A stretch of DNA of 47,378 nucleotides, from the NCBI GenBank assembly GCA_938007995.1, contig CALLLW010000012.1, positions 1 through 47,378 on the forward strand, written 5' to 3'. This DNA comes from an uncultured Granulosicoccaceae bacterium. Lineage in GTDB: Bacteria > Pseudomonadota > Gammaproteobacteria > Granulosicoccales > Granulosicoccaceae. Below are positions 40,478 to 47,378 of the stretch, piece after piece. How positions within the stretch are numbered: position 1 is the stretch's first letter; the number at the start of each line of letters is the position of its first letter. The translations under genes and the position numbers were made by a program. The notes under the pieces are model-generated. The model was given only the letters and a program-made list of their open reading frames with translations, ran no database searches and was not told the origin of the DNA.

Positions 40478-41734
40478 CTACGGCACCACACCTGAAATAG
40501 TCAAAGACATAGCATCTGTTTGATCAGCTGTTTTAACAGCGCCAGACTCGCTGAAAAAGTCCCCTGGCTGCGCGATGGGATCGCCGGTTTTTGAAATCCT
40601 TGCACCGACAATCACTTCATCAAAAGCACTGAGCTTCATGGTTTCCATCATTGCCTGAGCGTCAGTAAGCTCAACGGTCAATGGCAATTCGCTGAGTGAT
40701 CGTTTGACAACAGCCAGTGGCATCGGCGGCCCGCTGGCGGCTTTGGCATAAATGAAGACCGCAGTATCTGCCGGCAGATCATCTGCCAGACCTGCCTCGA
40801 CATCGACAGCAACCGTCAAACCGGCACCGGTCAGTGGCGCGGTTTCAGTTACCTGCGAATCGATAGAGACACGCTCTGATACCGGCAGCTGCGCATTCGC
40901 ATCAGCAATCAATCGTTCGACTTCACTGCTTGCCTGCGGATCACCACCCAGCTGTGCCAGCAGCCTTTGCCAGAAAGTGATGGCCTCGGCAGGCTCGCCA
41001 CTTTGGTTTAACGCCATTCCGTACAACCAGAGCCCTTGCGGATGATCAGGTTGTACGGCGAGCACCTGCTCTAGTAATCCGGTCGGTTCACCAACAAGGC
41101 GATTACCCTGTGACAGTGCAATTGCATCTGCCAGTCTGATCTTGACGTCGATATTGGCGTTGTCCAGTGCCAGCGATTTGCGTAATGCTTCCACTGCCTG
41201 CGGATGTTCTCCGACTGTCAGGTGAGCACGCCCCAACATAAACCAGCCACGGGCGTCATCCGGTTGCTCTTCAAGCTGTTGTTGTATACGTGCGATGATC
41301 GTCTGCATATCAGGCGGCTGCTGTGCCGTGTTTGCCGCCGGCGGTGCAACATATGAGTCAGGATCAAATGCAGCGGGAGTGCCTAGAATCAGATAAAGCG
41401 CACCAGCGGCAACCGGTATCACGGCTGCTAGTGGAAACAACAGCCAGCGTCCTTTACCGTCAGAGCTGCTGCGATCACCCGAGCTGCGCTCTTCCTTTTC
41501 AATGTCACGAGCCAGATTCGCTTCAAGACGACTTTTTTCATCGGCATAATCGTCCTTGCCGATTTCACCACGTTCAAGGCGCAGCTTAAGCTCACGTGCC
41601 TGGGCTTTGGCGATATCGACATTAATCTCTGTACGATCCGGTTCAGCGGTTGCGGCATTGCGATAAAACACAGGCAGCAGCAACAGCAGCACAATGGCTA
41701 CAAGTACAGCAGAGGCGATAAAGAATAGAATCAA
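40478..41734 (-). CDS. ccmI: Cytochrome c maturation protein CcmI (TPR-containing apocytochrome chaperone)
   Basis: A 418-aa inner-membrane protein. Two N-terminal helices (3-24 and about 98-118) flank a cytoplasmic loop with RLERGEIGKDDYADEKSRLE, typical of the CcmI/CycH N-terminus. The periplasmic part carries TPR-like repeats (about 145-280: ARGWFMLGRAHLTVGEHPQAVEALRKSL cut by helix turns) and a C-terminal beta domain (about 300-418) with GPPMPLAVVKRSLSELPL, typical of CcmH/CycH C-termini. It binds apocytochrome C-termini and presents them for heme ligation by CcmF/CcmH. It is the last gene of the ccm operon, 35 bp after ccmH. Confidence 0.9.
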   Translation of the reverse strand: MILFFIASAVLVAIVLLLLLPVFYRNAATAEPDRTEINVDIAKAQARELKLRLERGEIGKDDYADEKSRLEANLARDIEKEERSSGDRSSSDGKGRWLLFPLAAVIPVAAGALYLILGTPAAFDPDSYVAPPAANTAQQPPDMQTIIARIQQQLEEQPDDARGWFMLGRAHLTVGEHPQAVEALRKSLALDNANIDVKIRLADAIALSQGNRLVGEPTGLLEQVLAVQPDHPQGLWLYGMALNQSGEPAEAITFWQRLLAQLGGDPQASSEVERLIADANAQLPVSERVSIDSQVTETAPLTGAGLTVAVDVEAGLADDLPADTAVFIYAKAASGPPMPLAVVKRSLSELPLTVELTDAQAMMETMKLSAFDEVIVGARISKTGDPIAQPGDFFSESGAVKTADQTDAMSLTISGVVP

Positions 41735-41769
41735 GGGATTTCCAAACGGCTAGTGGCGTTAGCTGGTAG

Positions 41770-42225
41770 TTAGTCTTCGTCAAGCAGTCTGCGTGCACGA
41801 CTCAACGCGGCATCATCAAGCGGGATCTCAACCGGCTTTCTGCTATTGACCGTAGTGCGATATAAAATAAAACCACCCAGCAGCAACAAGAATGCAGGCC
41901 CTAACCACAACAGCAATGTTTTGCTGCTGAACCTTGGCTTATATAAAACAAACTCGCCGTAACGCTGCACCATAAAATCAAGAATGTCCGAACGGGACTG
42001 ACCATCATTGATCATCGCGTAAATCTCACGCCGTAAGTCAACAGCAAGATCCGCATCTGAATCAGCGATGTTCTGATTTTGACAAACCAGACAACGCAAC
42101 TCATTAACAAGCGCATAGAAAGTGGCTTCGTCCTGCGGGTTGTTAAACGTGCGCTCTTCAAACGCGTGCAGCGTTGTGATCCACATAGAACCACAGACCA
42201 GTACAATGCTCAGCAACTTGCTCAT
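41770..42225 (-). CDS. ccmH: Cytochrome c maturation protein CcmH (thiol oxidoreductase, CcmL type)
   Basis: A 151-aa membrane-anchored periplasmic thioredox protein. A signal peptide or anchor lies at 1-21, and the LRCLVCQNQ motif has the redox pair Cys45/Cys48, which reduces the apocytochrome CxxCH cysteines before heme attachment. A transmembrane helix follows at about 104-124 (LLLWLGPAFLLLLGGFIL) with a short C-terminal tail. It is the short, single-domain form; the TPR part is encoded separately by ccmI. It overlaps ccmG by 4 bp. Confidence 0.95.
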   Translation of the reverse strand: MSKLLSIVLVCGSMWITTLHAFEERTFNNPQDEATFYALVNELRCLVCQNQNIADSDADLAVDLRREIYAMINDGQSRSDILDFMVQRYGEFVLYKPRFSSKTLLLWLGPAFLLLLGGFILYRTTVNSRKPVEIPLDDAALSRARRLLDED

Positions 42226-42752
42226 GAGCTGCTGCCCTGCAGCTCTGCAACTAATGGCAGTATGGTGTTTTGCAAATCAGCAGGTGCCACCGGGCCAATA
42301 TGTTTGTAGCGAACAATGCCTGACTTATCTATGACAAAGGTTTCCGGTGCACCATAAAAACCCCAGTCGATACCTGTGCGACCTTCGTGATCAACCGCTG
42401 TTGCAATGTACGGGTCACCCAACTCGGTTAGCCATTGTATGGCGAGCTGGTCCTGATCTTTATAGTTAAGACCAACGATCTCAACCAGATTACGACGCGC
42501 CAGATCAACCAGTACCGGATGTTCCACACGGCAGCCAACACACCATGTTGCCCAGATATTCAACAGCCAGACTTTACCTTTCATGTCTGCGGTACTAAAA
42601 CTGCCGCCTTCGCTGCCGAGCACCGGCAAACTGAATTCAGGTGCCGGCTTATCAATCAATGGTGATGGCACTATAGTCGGGTCTTTATCAAGACCGACAA
42701 ACAGAAACGCACTGATTGCGGCAAAGACCAGCAGCGGTATGACATACTTCAT
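42222..42752 (-). CDS. ccmG: Cytochrome c maturation thioredoxin CcmG/DsbE
   Basis: A 176-aa periplasmic thioredoxin-like protein tethered by an N-terminal helix (3-20). The active site WATWCVGCRVEHP has Cys71 and Cys74; the family usually has WCxPC or WCxxC with Val-Glu-His following, so this WCVGC is a normal variant. GAPETFVIDKSGIVRYKHIG is the cis-Pro and final strand region characteristic of DsbE. It passes reductant from the membrane thiol transporter to CcmH or apocytochrome. It overlaps ccmF and ccmH by 4 bp each. Confidence 0.95.
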   Translation of the reverse strand: MKYVIPLLVFAAISAFLFVGLDKDPTIVPSPLIDKPAPEFSLPVLGSEGGSFSTADMKGKVWLLNIWATWCVGCRVEHPVLVDLARRNLVEIVGLNYKDQDQLAIQWLTELGDPYIATAVDHEGRTGIDWGFYGAPETFVIDKSGIVRYKHIGPVAPADLQNTILPLVAELQGSSS

Positions 42753-44728
42753 GACCCGGCTGCCACTGCAGCAGCAGAATTCGCTTTCGCTTCAGACCTG
42801 CTGCGTGCTCGACGATAGCGTTTGTCCATCACTGCCAGTGTTCCACCAAAGGCCATGAACAACGCACCCAGCCAGATCCAGCGCACGAACGGCTTGTGAT
42901 AGATACGCACACTCCATGAATCGGTGTCGAGTTGTTCGCCAAGTGCAAAGAACAGATCACGGGTAAAGCCTGCATCAATGGCAGCTTCGGTCATGATGCC
43001 CATCTGACTGTTATAGTCACGCTTCTGAGCTCTTAACAGCGCTATCTCCTGCCCGTCTCTGGTGACTGTGATCAGCCCTTCTTCCGCCGTGTAGTTTGGT
43101 CCGTTGACATCTGTCACACCACCGAAGGCAAAATCGTAACCGGCTATAGATGCTGTCTCACCTTTGTCGAGTCGTAAGTCTCTCTCGATACTATAAAGTG
43201 AAGTTACACTGACTCCGACGGCGAACACTGCAATGCCAATGTGGCCAATAGTCATACCCCAGAAGCCTGCCGGTATTTTCAACAGTGAGAAGATTTTATT
43301 CTTGCGATTCTTTACCCGTTCGTACACGCCTTGTATTGAGGTAGCAGTAATCCACAGCGCCAGACCAATACCGAGTGCTGCACCGAACTTGAACGACCCA
43401 AGCGCAAATGGCAGAACAATCGCGCCGATTACACTGACCACCATTGCCCATCGCAGGCGTCGCAATATTTCAATGACATTGTCTTTTTTCCAGCGCGTCA
43501 GTGCGCCAACGCCAACCACCAGAGCAACCAACACTCCCAATGGGATAAACACCAGGTTGAAGTAAGGTGCTCCGACGGATAACTTATCGAGCCCCATCGC
43601 ATCGAGGAACAACGGATATAAAGTACCGATCAACACGCTGGCGCAGATCACTACCATCACCACATTGTTGAACAGCAGGCCTGACTCACGTGACTCAAGA
43701 CTGTATTTAGCATCACTCACCAGTTTGGGTGCACGCCACGCATACAGCACGAGTGAACCGCCAACCACCACGCCGAGAAAAGCCAGAATAAACTGACCGC
43801 GTTCAGGATCATTGGCGAAGGCATGCACTGATGTCAGTACACCTGAGCGCACCAGGAACGTACCGAGCAGACTCAACGCAAAAGCGCTTACAGCGAGCAG
43901 AACCGTCCAGGCTTTGAATGCACCGCGCTTTTCGGTGGCGGCAAGTGAGTGGATTAGTGCAGTACCAACCAGCCACGGCATAAAAGAAGCGTTCTCTACC
44001 GGATCCCAGAACCACCAGCCACCCCAGCCAAGTTCGTAGTACGCCCACCAGCTACCCAGCGCAATACCCAGTGTCAGGAATACCCAGGCGATGTTAGTCC
44101 AAGGTCGCATCCACTTGGCCCATGCCATATCGAGCCTGCCACCAATCAAGGCCGCCACTGCAAATGCAAACGCAACTGAAAAACCCACGTAGCCCATGTA
44201 CAGCATTGGCGGGTGCACCACCAATCCGAAATCCTGCAAAAGCGGGTTGAGCGACTGTCCGTCGAGTGGTGCAGGTAACAACCGGTCAAACGGGTTGGAT
44301 GTCAGTAACACAAACAAAGTAAAGCCGACGCTGATCATACCCAGCACTGACAGTACTCGTGAAATCATCAAAAGCGGAATACCACGGCTGCAGATCGCAA
44401 CCAGTGCTGTCCAGCCGGTTAATACCAGAAGCCACAACAACAAGGATCCCTCGTGTGACCCCCAGACACCGGTAATCTTGTAGATCATCGGTTGTGAAAG
44501 ATTGGACGTATTGGCAACGTAGCCGACAGAGAAGTCATCGACCAGAAATGCGTAGGTCAGTACCGCGTAAGACACAGCCACCAACAGAAACTGAATGCCG
44601 GAAGCTGGTCTCGCCAGAGCCATCCAGTTGTACCTGCCGGCGAAGCTACCCACCATTGGCACCACTGATAAGACTATTGCCATGCAAAGCGCCAGTATCA
44701 GCGCAAAGTGGCCGAACTCAGGGATCAT
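42749..44728 (-). CDS. ccmF: Heme lyase CcmF
   Basis: A 659-aa polytopic inner-membrane protein of the heme-handling superfamily with about 14 or 15 transmembrane helices. WGSHEGSLLLW (about 109-119) and the periplasmic WWD domain (GWGGWWFWDPVENASFMPW, about 231-249) are diagnostic. A long periplasmic loop before the final helix (about 490-620) is also typical. CcmF ligates heme delivered by holo-CcmE to reduced apocytochrome together with CcmH and CcmI. It overlaps ccmE and ccmG by 4 bp each, so the whole ccmE-H block is translationally coupled. Confidence 0.97.
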   Translation of the reverse strand: MIPEFGHFALILALCMAIVLSVVPMVGSFAGRYNWMALARPASGIQFLLVAVSYAVLTYAFLVDDFSVGYVANTSNLSQPMIYKITGVWGSHEGSLLLWLLVLTGWTALVAICSRGIPLLMISRVLSVLGMISVGFTLFVLLTSNPFDRLLPAPLDGQSLNPLLQDFGLVVHPPMLYMGYVGFSVAFAFAVAALIGGRLDMAWAKWMRPWTNIAWVFLTLGIALGSWWAYYELGWGGWWFWDPVENASFMPWLVGTALIHSLAATEKRGAFKAWTVLLAVSAFALSLLGTFLVRSGVLTSVHAFANDPERGQFILAFLGVVVGGSLVLYAWRAPKLVSDAKYSLESRESGLLFNNVVMVVICASVLIGTLYPLFLDAMGLDKLSVGAPYFNLVFIPLGVLVALVVGVGALTRWKKDNVIEILRRLRWAMVVSVIGAIVLPFALGSFKFGAALGIGLALWITATSIQGVYERVKNRKNKIFSLLKIPAGFWGMTIGHIGIAVFAVGVSVTSLYSIERDLRLDKGETASIAGYDFAFGGVTDVNGPNYTAEEGLITVTRDGQEIALLRAQKRDYNSQMGIMTEAAIDAGFTRDLFFALGEQLDTDSWSVRIYHKPFVRWIWLGALFMAFGGTLAVMDKRYRRARSRSEAKANSAAAVAAGS

Positions 44729-45204
44729 TGCATTTGCACCGTGTCAGCACCGTAGGGTTGCGTTTTAGCCTGCTGCACTGCCTTGGTTTTATTCAGCGCT
44801 TCAGCCACCTCTGGCGGCATGTAGTTTTCATCGTGCTTGGCAAGCACTCTGTCGGCGACGAATACGCCGTTCTCATCAAGCTTGCCAACGCTCACGGTGC
44901 CCTGACCTTCGCGAAACAAATCTGGCAGAATCCCTGTGTAGCGGACCGGTATGGTCTGGCCGTTATCTGTGAGTGCAAACTCGACTGTTAGCCCATCACC
45001 AACACGCTTGACGCTGTTGGCTGCAACCAAACCACCAACTTTGAACTCTGCACCTTCAGGCACCTTGCCTTCGGCGACTTCAGTGGGTGTAAAAAACAAC
45101 TGAATGTTGCTTTTAAAAGCAGTCAGGATAAAGCCGGCGGCTACTGCCACTGCACCGACCATTAAGCCAACCAGTATCAGTTTCTGTTTGCGTTTTGGAT
45201 GCAT
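44725..45204 (-). CDS. ccmE: Heme chaperone CcmE
   Basis: A 159-aa periplasmic OB-fold heme carrier with one N-terminal anchor helix (about 9-29). His124 in LAKHDENYMP covalently binds heme, and Tyr128 completes the HxxxY signature. The FKVGGLVAANSVKR strand and the flexible C-terminal tail are standard. It takes heme from CcmC (with CcmD) and releases it to CcmF. It starts 71 bp after ccmD. Confidence 0.96.
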   Translation of the reverse strand: MHPKRKQKLILVGLMVGAVAVAAGFILTAFKSNIQLFFTPTEVAEGKVPEGAEFKVGGLVAANSVKRVGDGLTVEFALTDNGQTIPVRYTGILPDLFREGQGTVSVGKLDENGVFVADRVLAKHDENYMPPEVAEALNKTKAVQQAKTQPYGADTVQMQ

Positions 45205-45275
45205 AGTGTTCTATCGCTACAGTTATCAGCCAACCCGTCTGGCTGGCTGACGTAAATTGAATCGCTGTGGTCAGA

Positions 45276-45434
45276 TCAGGTGGCGGACTGTGAGGCTTCG
45301 CGCTGCAGCCTCGCGACAACTTTTTTCCGCCGGTGCAGCGCAAAATACAGATTGGCAAGCGTCACCAGCGCCGTCAGTGCAAATGACGGCCAAACATAGA
45401 CGGCGTACCCACCCATCGATAAAAACTCTGTCAT
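45276..45434 (-). CDS. ccmD: Heme exporter accessory protein CcmD
   Basis: A 52-aa single-pass membrane protein. A short periplasmic N-terminus (MTEFLSMGGYAVYVWPS) leads into one helix (about 15-32) and a basic cytoplasmic tail (HRRKKVVARLQREA), the classic CcmD layout with the conserved Gly-Gly-Tyr and Trp-Pro. It helps release holo-CcmE from CcmABC. I place the start at 45434, where ATGA overlaps the ccmC stop codon, and not at the longer upstream frame from 45467. Confidence 0.88.
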   Translation of the reverse strand: MTEFLSMGGYAVYVWPSFALTALVTLANLYFALHRRKKVVARLQREASQSAT

Positions 45435-46174
45435 AAACGACCCTCCGCAGCGCGTTCCTGCACCCACGATGATTTACTCTCGCGTTCAAGAATCAAGCTG
45501 CGTGTGTTGAGTAGCATCACTACAAAATAGAAAACCGTAAAACCAAGTGCACAAAGCAGCAGTGGTTGTAACATTGTGGGGTGGATTGACGGTTTATCAA
45601 ATTTCATGATCGAGGCCGGCTGATGCAATGTGTTCCACCAGTCAACCGAGAACTTGATAATCGGTATATTCACCACACCCACCAATGCCAGTATCGCCGA
45701 TGCCCGTGCTCTGGTGGCCGGGTTGTCAATCGATGCTCGCAAGGCCATATAGCCAATATAGATGAACAAAAGTATTAACTCGGACGTTAGCCGAGCATCC
45801 CACTCCCACCAGGTCCCCCACATTGGCTTGCCCCACAAAGAGCCGGTGGCAAGCGCCAGAAAGGTAAAAGATGCGCCCACCGGTGCGGAGACCTCAGCGA
45901 CTATATCAGCCAGCTTCATCTTCCAGACGATAACCAGCAGACTGCAGAAAGCCATCGTCATATAAATAAACAGACTCAACCATGCAGAAGGCACGTGCAC
46001 GAATATGATCCGGTAGCTTTCGCCCTGCTCGTAGTCGGTCGGCGCCACGAACAGCCCCTGGAACAGACCCACGCCCAACAGAATGGCACAGAGGATCGCC
46101 AGCCAGGGAGCGAGTATTTCAGCCAGACGATAGAAGTTTCTGGTTGAGGCCAGTTTGTGAAACCAACGAAACAT
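45431..46174 (-). CDS. ccmC: Heme transporter subunit CcmC
   Basis: A 247-aa protein with six transmembrane helices and the tryptophan-rich periplasmic WWD motif WGTWWEWDARLT, plus conserved His in FVHVPSAW and LHQPASI. It loads heme onto CcmE. A start at 46174 (MFRWFHKL) is chosen because AGGAT stands just upstream and the N-terminus then matches relatives; an ATG 18 bp earlier is possible. A 257-bp gap separates it from ccmB, so the operon is not tightly packed here. Confidence 0.95.
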   Translation of the reverse strand: MFRWFHKLASTRNFYRLAEILAPWLAILCAILLGVGLFQGLFVAPTDYEQGESYRIIFVHVPSAWLSLFIYMTMAFCSLLVIVWKMKLADIVAEVSAPVGASFTFLALATGSLWGKPMWGTWWEWDARLTSELILLFIYIGYMALRASIDNPATRARASAILALVGVVNIPIIKFSVDWWNTLHQPASIMKFDKPSIHPTMLQPLLLCALGFTVFYFVVMLLNTRSLILERESKSSWVQERAAEGRL

Positions 46175-46431
46175 AGAGATCCTGTAGCTCACAGTTTCGA
46201 ACTGTGCGGTAAACAGATACGTGAGATTGGGTAAGACAGAGCAGTTGTTGCTGTGACAACCCGTAATAATTTTAGTTTTACAACACCTTACTGTGACTCC
46301 TAAAACCAGTCACAGAACCACCCCCACGCTGGATTATAGACAATTTTGCACCACACAAACGCATTACCGGAATGAATGCACAGCCTTTTCGGCCAACCTG
46401 GTATCCGGGTTGGCCACGACAGTCTCCACAC
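46175..46431. other. Gap between ccmB and ccmC with two hairpins
   Basis: GGCCAACC/GGTTGGCC (46391-46398 with 46408-46415) sits 16 bp after the ccmB stop codon. CTGTGACT/AGTCACAG (46291-46298 with 46308-46315) lies further on. Neither is followed by a T-run on the minus strand. They may partly terminate ccmAB transcripts or protect RNA ends, and a separate promoter for ccmC onward could lie between them and 46175. Confidence 0.45.
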
Positions 46432-47103
46432 TCAGGCTTCAACACTGATCCGCAGTGCTGCAGAAGCTGCCCATGGCGCCAGTGCCAGTGCAAGAAAGAA
46501 GAGTCCCGCCAGCAATGAAAGCTGTGCGCTGGTTTCAAACCCACTGGCTGCGGCAGCCACACAGCCGCTGCCAAAAATCAGTACCGGAATAAACAACGGC
46601 AACACCAGCAACGCTAACAGCACACTGCCACGTTTCAAACCAACGGTCAGCGCCGCACCGATAGAGCCGATTAAACTGAGGCTCAGTGTGCCGAGCACCA
46701 GTGACAATAACAGTGCTGGCAACGCCTGCAATGGCAGCTGCATTAACAAAGCCAACAGTGGCGACAAAATCACCAGCGGCAGACCTGATACCAGCCAGTG
46801 CGCTGTGGTTTTAGCCAGCACCAGTAACGGCAACGGGTGCGGGCTGAGCAACAGCTGTTCAAGCGATCCGTCTGAGTAGTCATCACGGAACAGACCATCG
46901 AGTGCCAGCAACGTGGCGAGTAACGCTGCAACCCAGATAACACCTGGAGCAATTTCGCTCAGTAACTGGCCATCCGGCCCGACCCCTAACGGAAACAGCG
47001 TCACCACAATGACGAAAAATACCAGCGGGTTGAGCCACTCGCTGCTGCGCCGCAAAGAGAGTGTCAGATCCCTTTTGATAAGCGTACTGAAGGAATCAAG
47101 CAT
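46432..47103 (-). CDS. ccmB: Heme exporter permease CcmB
   Basis: A 223-aa six-helix ABC-transporter membrane subunit. FSTLIKRDLTLSLRRSSEWLNPL and LDGLFRDDYSDGSLEQLLLS are diagnostic CcmB segments. It forms the CcmAB complex that, with ATP hydrolysis, frees holo-CcmE from CcmCD. Its ATG overlaps the ccmA stop codon (TGATG). Confidence 0.95.
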   Translation of the reverse strand: MLDSFSTLIKRDLTLSLRRSSEWLNPLVFFVIVVTLFPLGVGPDGQLLSEIAPGVIWVAALLATLLALDGLFRDDYSDGSLEQLLLSPHPLPLLVLAKTTAHWLVSGLPLVILSPLLALLMQLPLQALPALLLSLVLGTLSLSLIGSIGAALTVGLKRGSVLLALLVLPLFIPVLIFGSGCVAAAASGFETSAQLSLLAGLFFLALALAPWAASAALRISVEA

Positions 47104-47378
47104 CAGCCGGGTAACATCAGGGTTTGATCAGCAGACCGGGAGCTCAACGGCAACGGTTGATGAGTAGAATAAATCACACTGCCGCCCTGCTCTATATGCG
47201 CCTCAATCAGCGAGGCAACCAGTTCTCTGCCGGAAACATCAAGCGCAGTCAGAGGCTCATCGAGTATCCACAACACCGCTTTACTGATCAGCAGCCGCGC
47301 CAGTACAACTCTTCGCCGCTGCCCGGCGGACAGTACCCTGCAGGGTAAATCCTCTTTGCCTGCAAGACCGGTTTGTGC
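47103..47378 (-). CDS. ccmA: Heme exporter ATP-binding protein CcmA (C-terminal part, cut by the window edge)
   Basis: The last 91 residues of an ABC ATPase are visible. They contain the ABC signature LSAGQRRRVVLARLL, Walker B LWILDEPLTALD, and the H-loop STHQPL, in the form typical of CcmA. The N-terminal part with Walker A lies beyond the right edge. It powers the CcmABCD complex. It overlaps ccmB at TGATG, so the two are translationally coupled. Confidence 0.93.
   Translation of the reverse strand, partial: AQTGLAGKEDLPCRVLSAGQRRRVVLARLLISKAVLWILDEPLTALDVSGRELVASLIEAHIEQGGSVIYSTHQPLPLSSRSADQTLMLPG

Noticed and set aside
1..47378. CRISPR arrays, tRNA/rRNA genes, prophage or restriction/defence genes
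   Set aside because: No spaced identical repeats of CRISPR type, no cloverleaf-like segments, and no recognisable phage or defence proteins on either strand by eye; a tRNA or small-RNA scan was not possible.

Overview
The window looks like a chromosomal segment of a Gram-negative, aerobic, probably marine gammaproteobacterium. Supporting signs are Kdo lipid A core genes (waaA, kdkA), a System I cytochrome c maturation operon in gammaproteobacterial order (ccmABCDEFGHI), FadI/FadJ-type beta-oxidation, a sulfotransferase inside a surface-glycan operon, osmolyte-type dimethylglycine dehydrogenases, and GlyGly-CTERM-like secreted proteins. The genus cannot be fixed from sequence alone; a Granulosicoccus-like or other deep gammaproteobacterial lineage is only a guess.

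Layout. 1-140 is the terminus of an IS21-family insertion sequence whose genes lie left of the window. 141-3150 is gene-poor, with three minus-strand genes (a 66-aa protein, a VTT-domain membrane protein, a conserved 181-aa protein) and apparently decayed stretches. A PilZ protein (3157-3564) precedes two tandem, translationally coupled FAD/GcvT dehydrogenases of the dimethylglycine/sarcosine type (3776-8691). These converge on a ureohydrolase and a gamma-carbonic-anhydrase-like protein (9038-10560).

10946-16534 is a lipopolysaccharide region on the minus strand: three glycosyltransferase-like proteins, a methyltransferase-like protein, and waaA (Kdo transferase). kdkA (Kdo kinase) is inserted on the plus strand. 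16823-26097 is a plus-strand block of four exported proteins: a pentaheme cytochrome lipoprotein, a protein with tandem Ca-binding-like repeats, a protein with two carbohydrate-binding-like modules, and a Kelch/thrombospondin-3 protein. It is the most novel part of the window. 26048-32051 returns to the minus strand with rfbA, a 945-aa two-domain glycosyltransferase, a sulfotransferase and a GT61 glycosyltransferase, forming a more AT-rich surface-polysaccharide operon.

32322-40193 carries fatty-acid oxidation genes: an acyl-CoA dehydrogenase that seems to use an ATT start codon, etfBA, and fadJ-fadI followed by a SIMPL-domain protein. 40478-47378 is the ccm operon, cut at the right edge inside ccmA. 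Two functional links can be drawn. ETF can take electrons from the acyl-CoA dehydrogenase and, by family, from the dimethylglycine-type dehydrogenases. The ccm system would attach the five hemes of the cytochrome lipoprotein. I found no tRNA, rRNA, CRISPR array or recognisable defence system.
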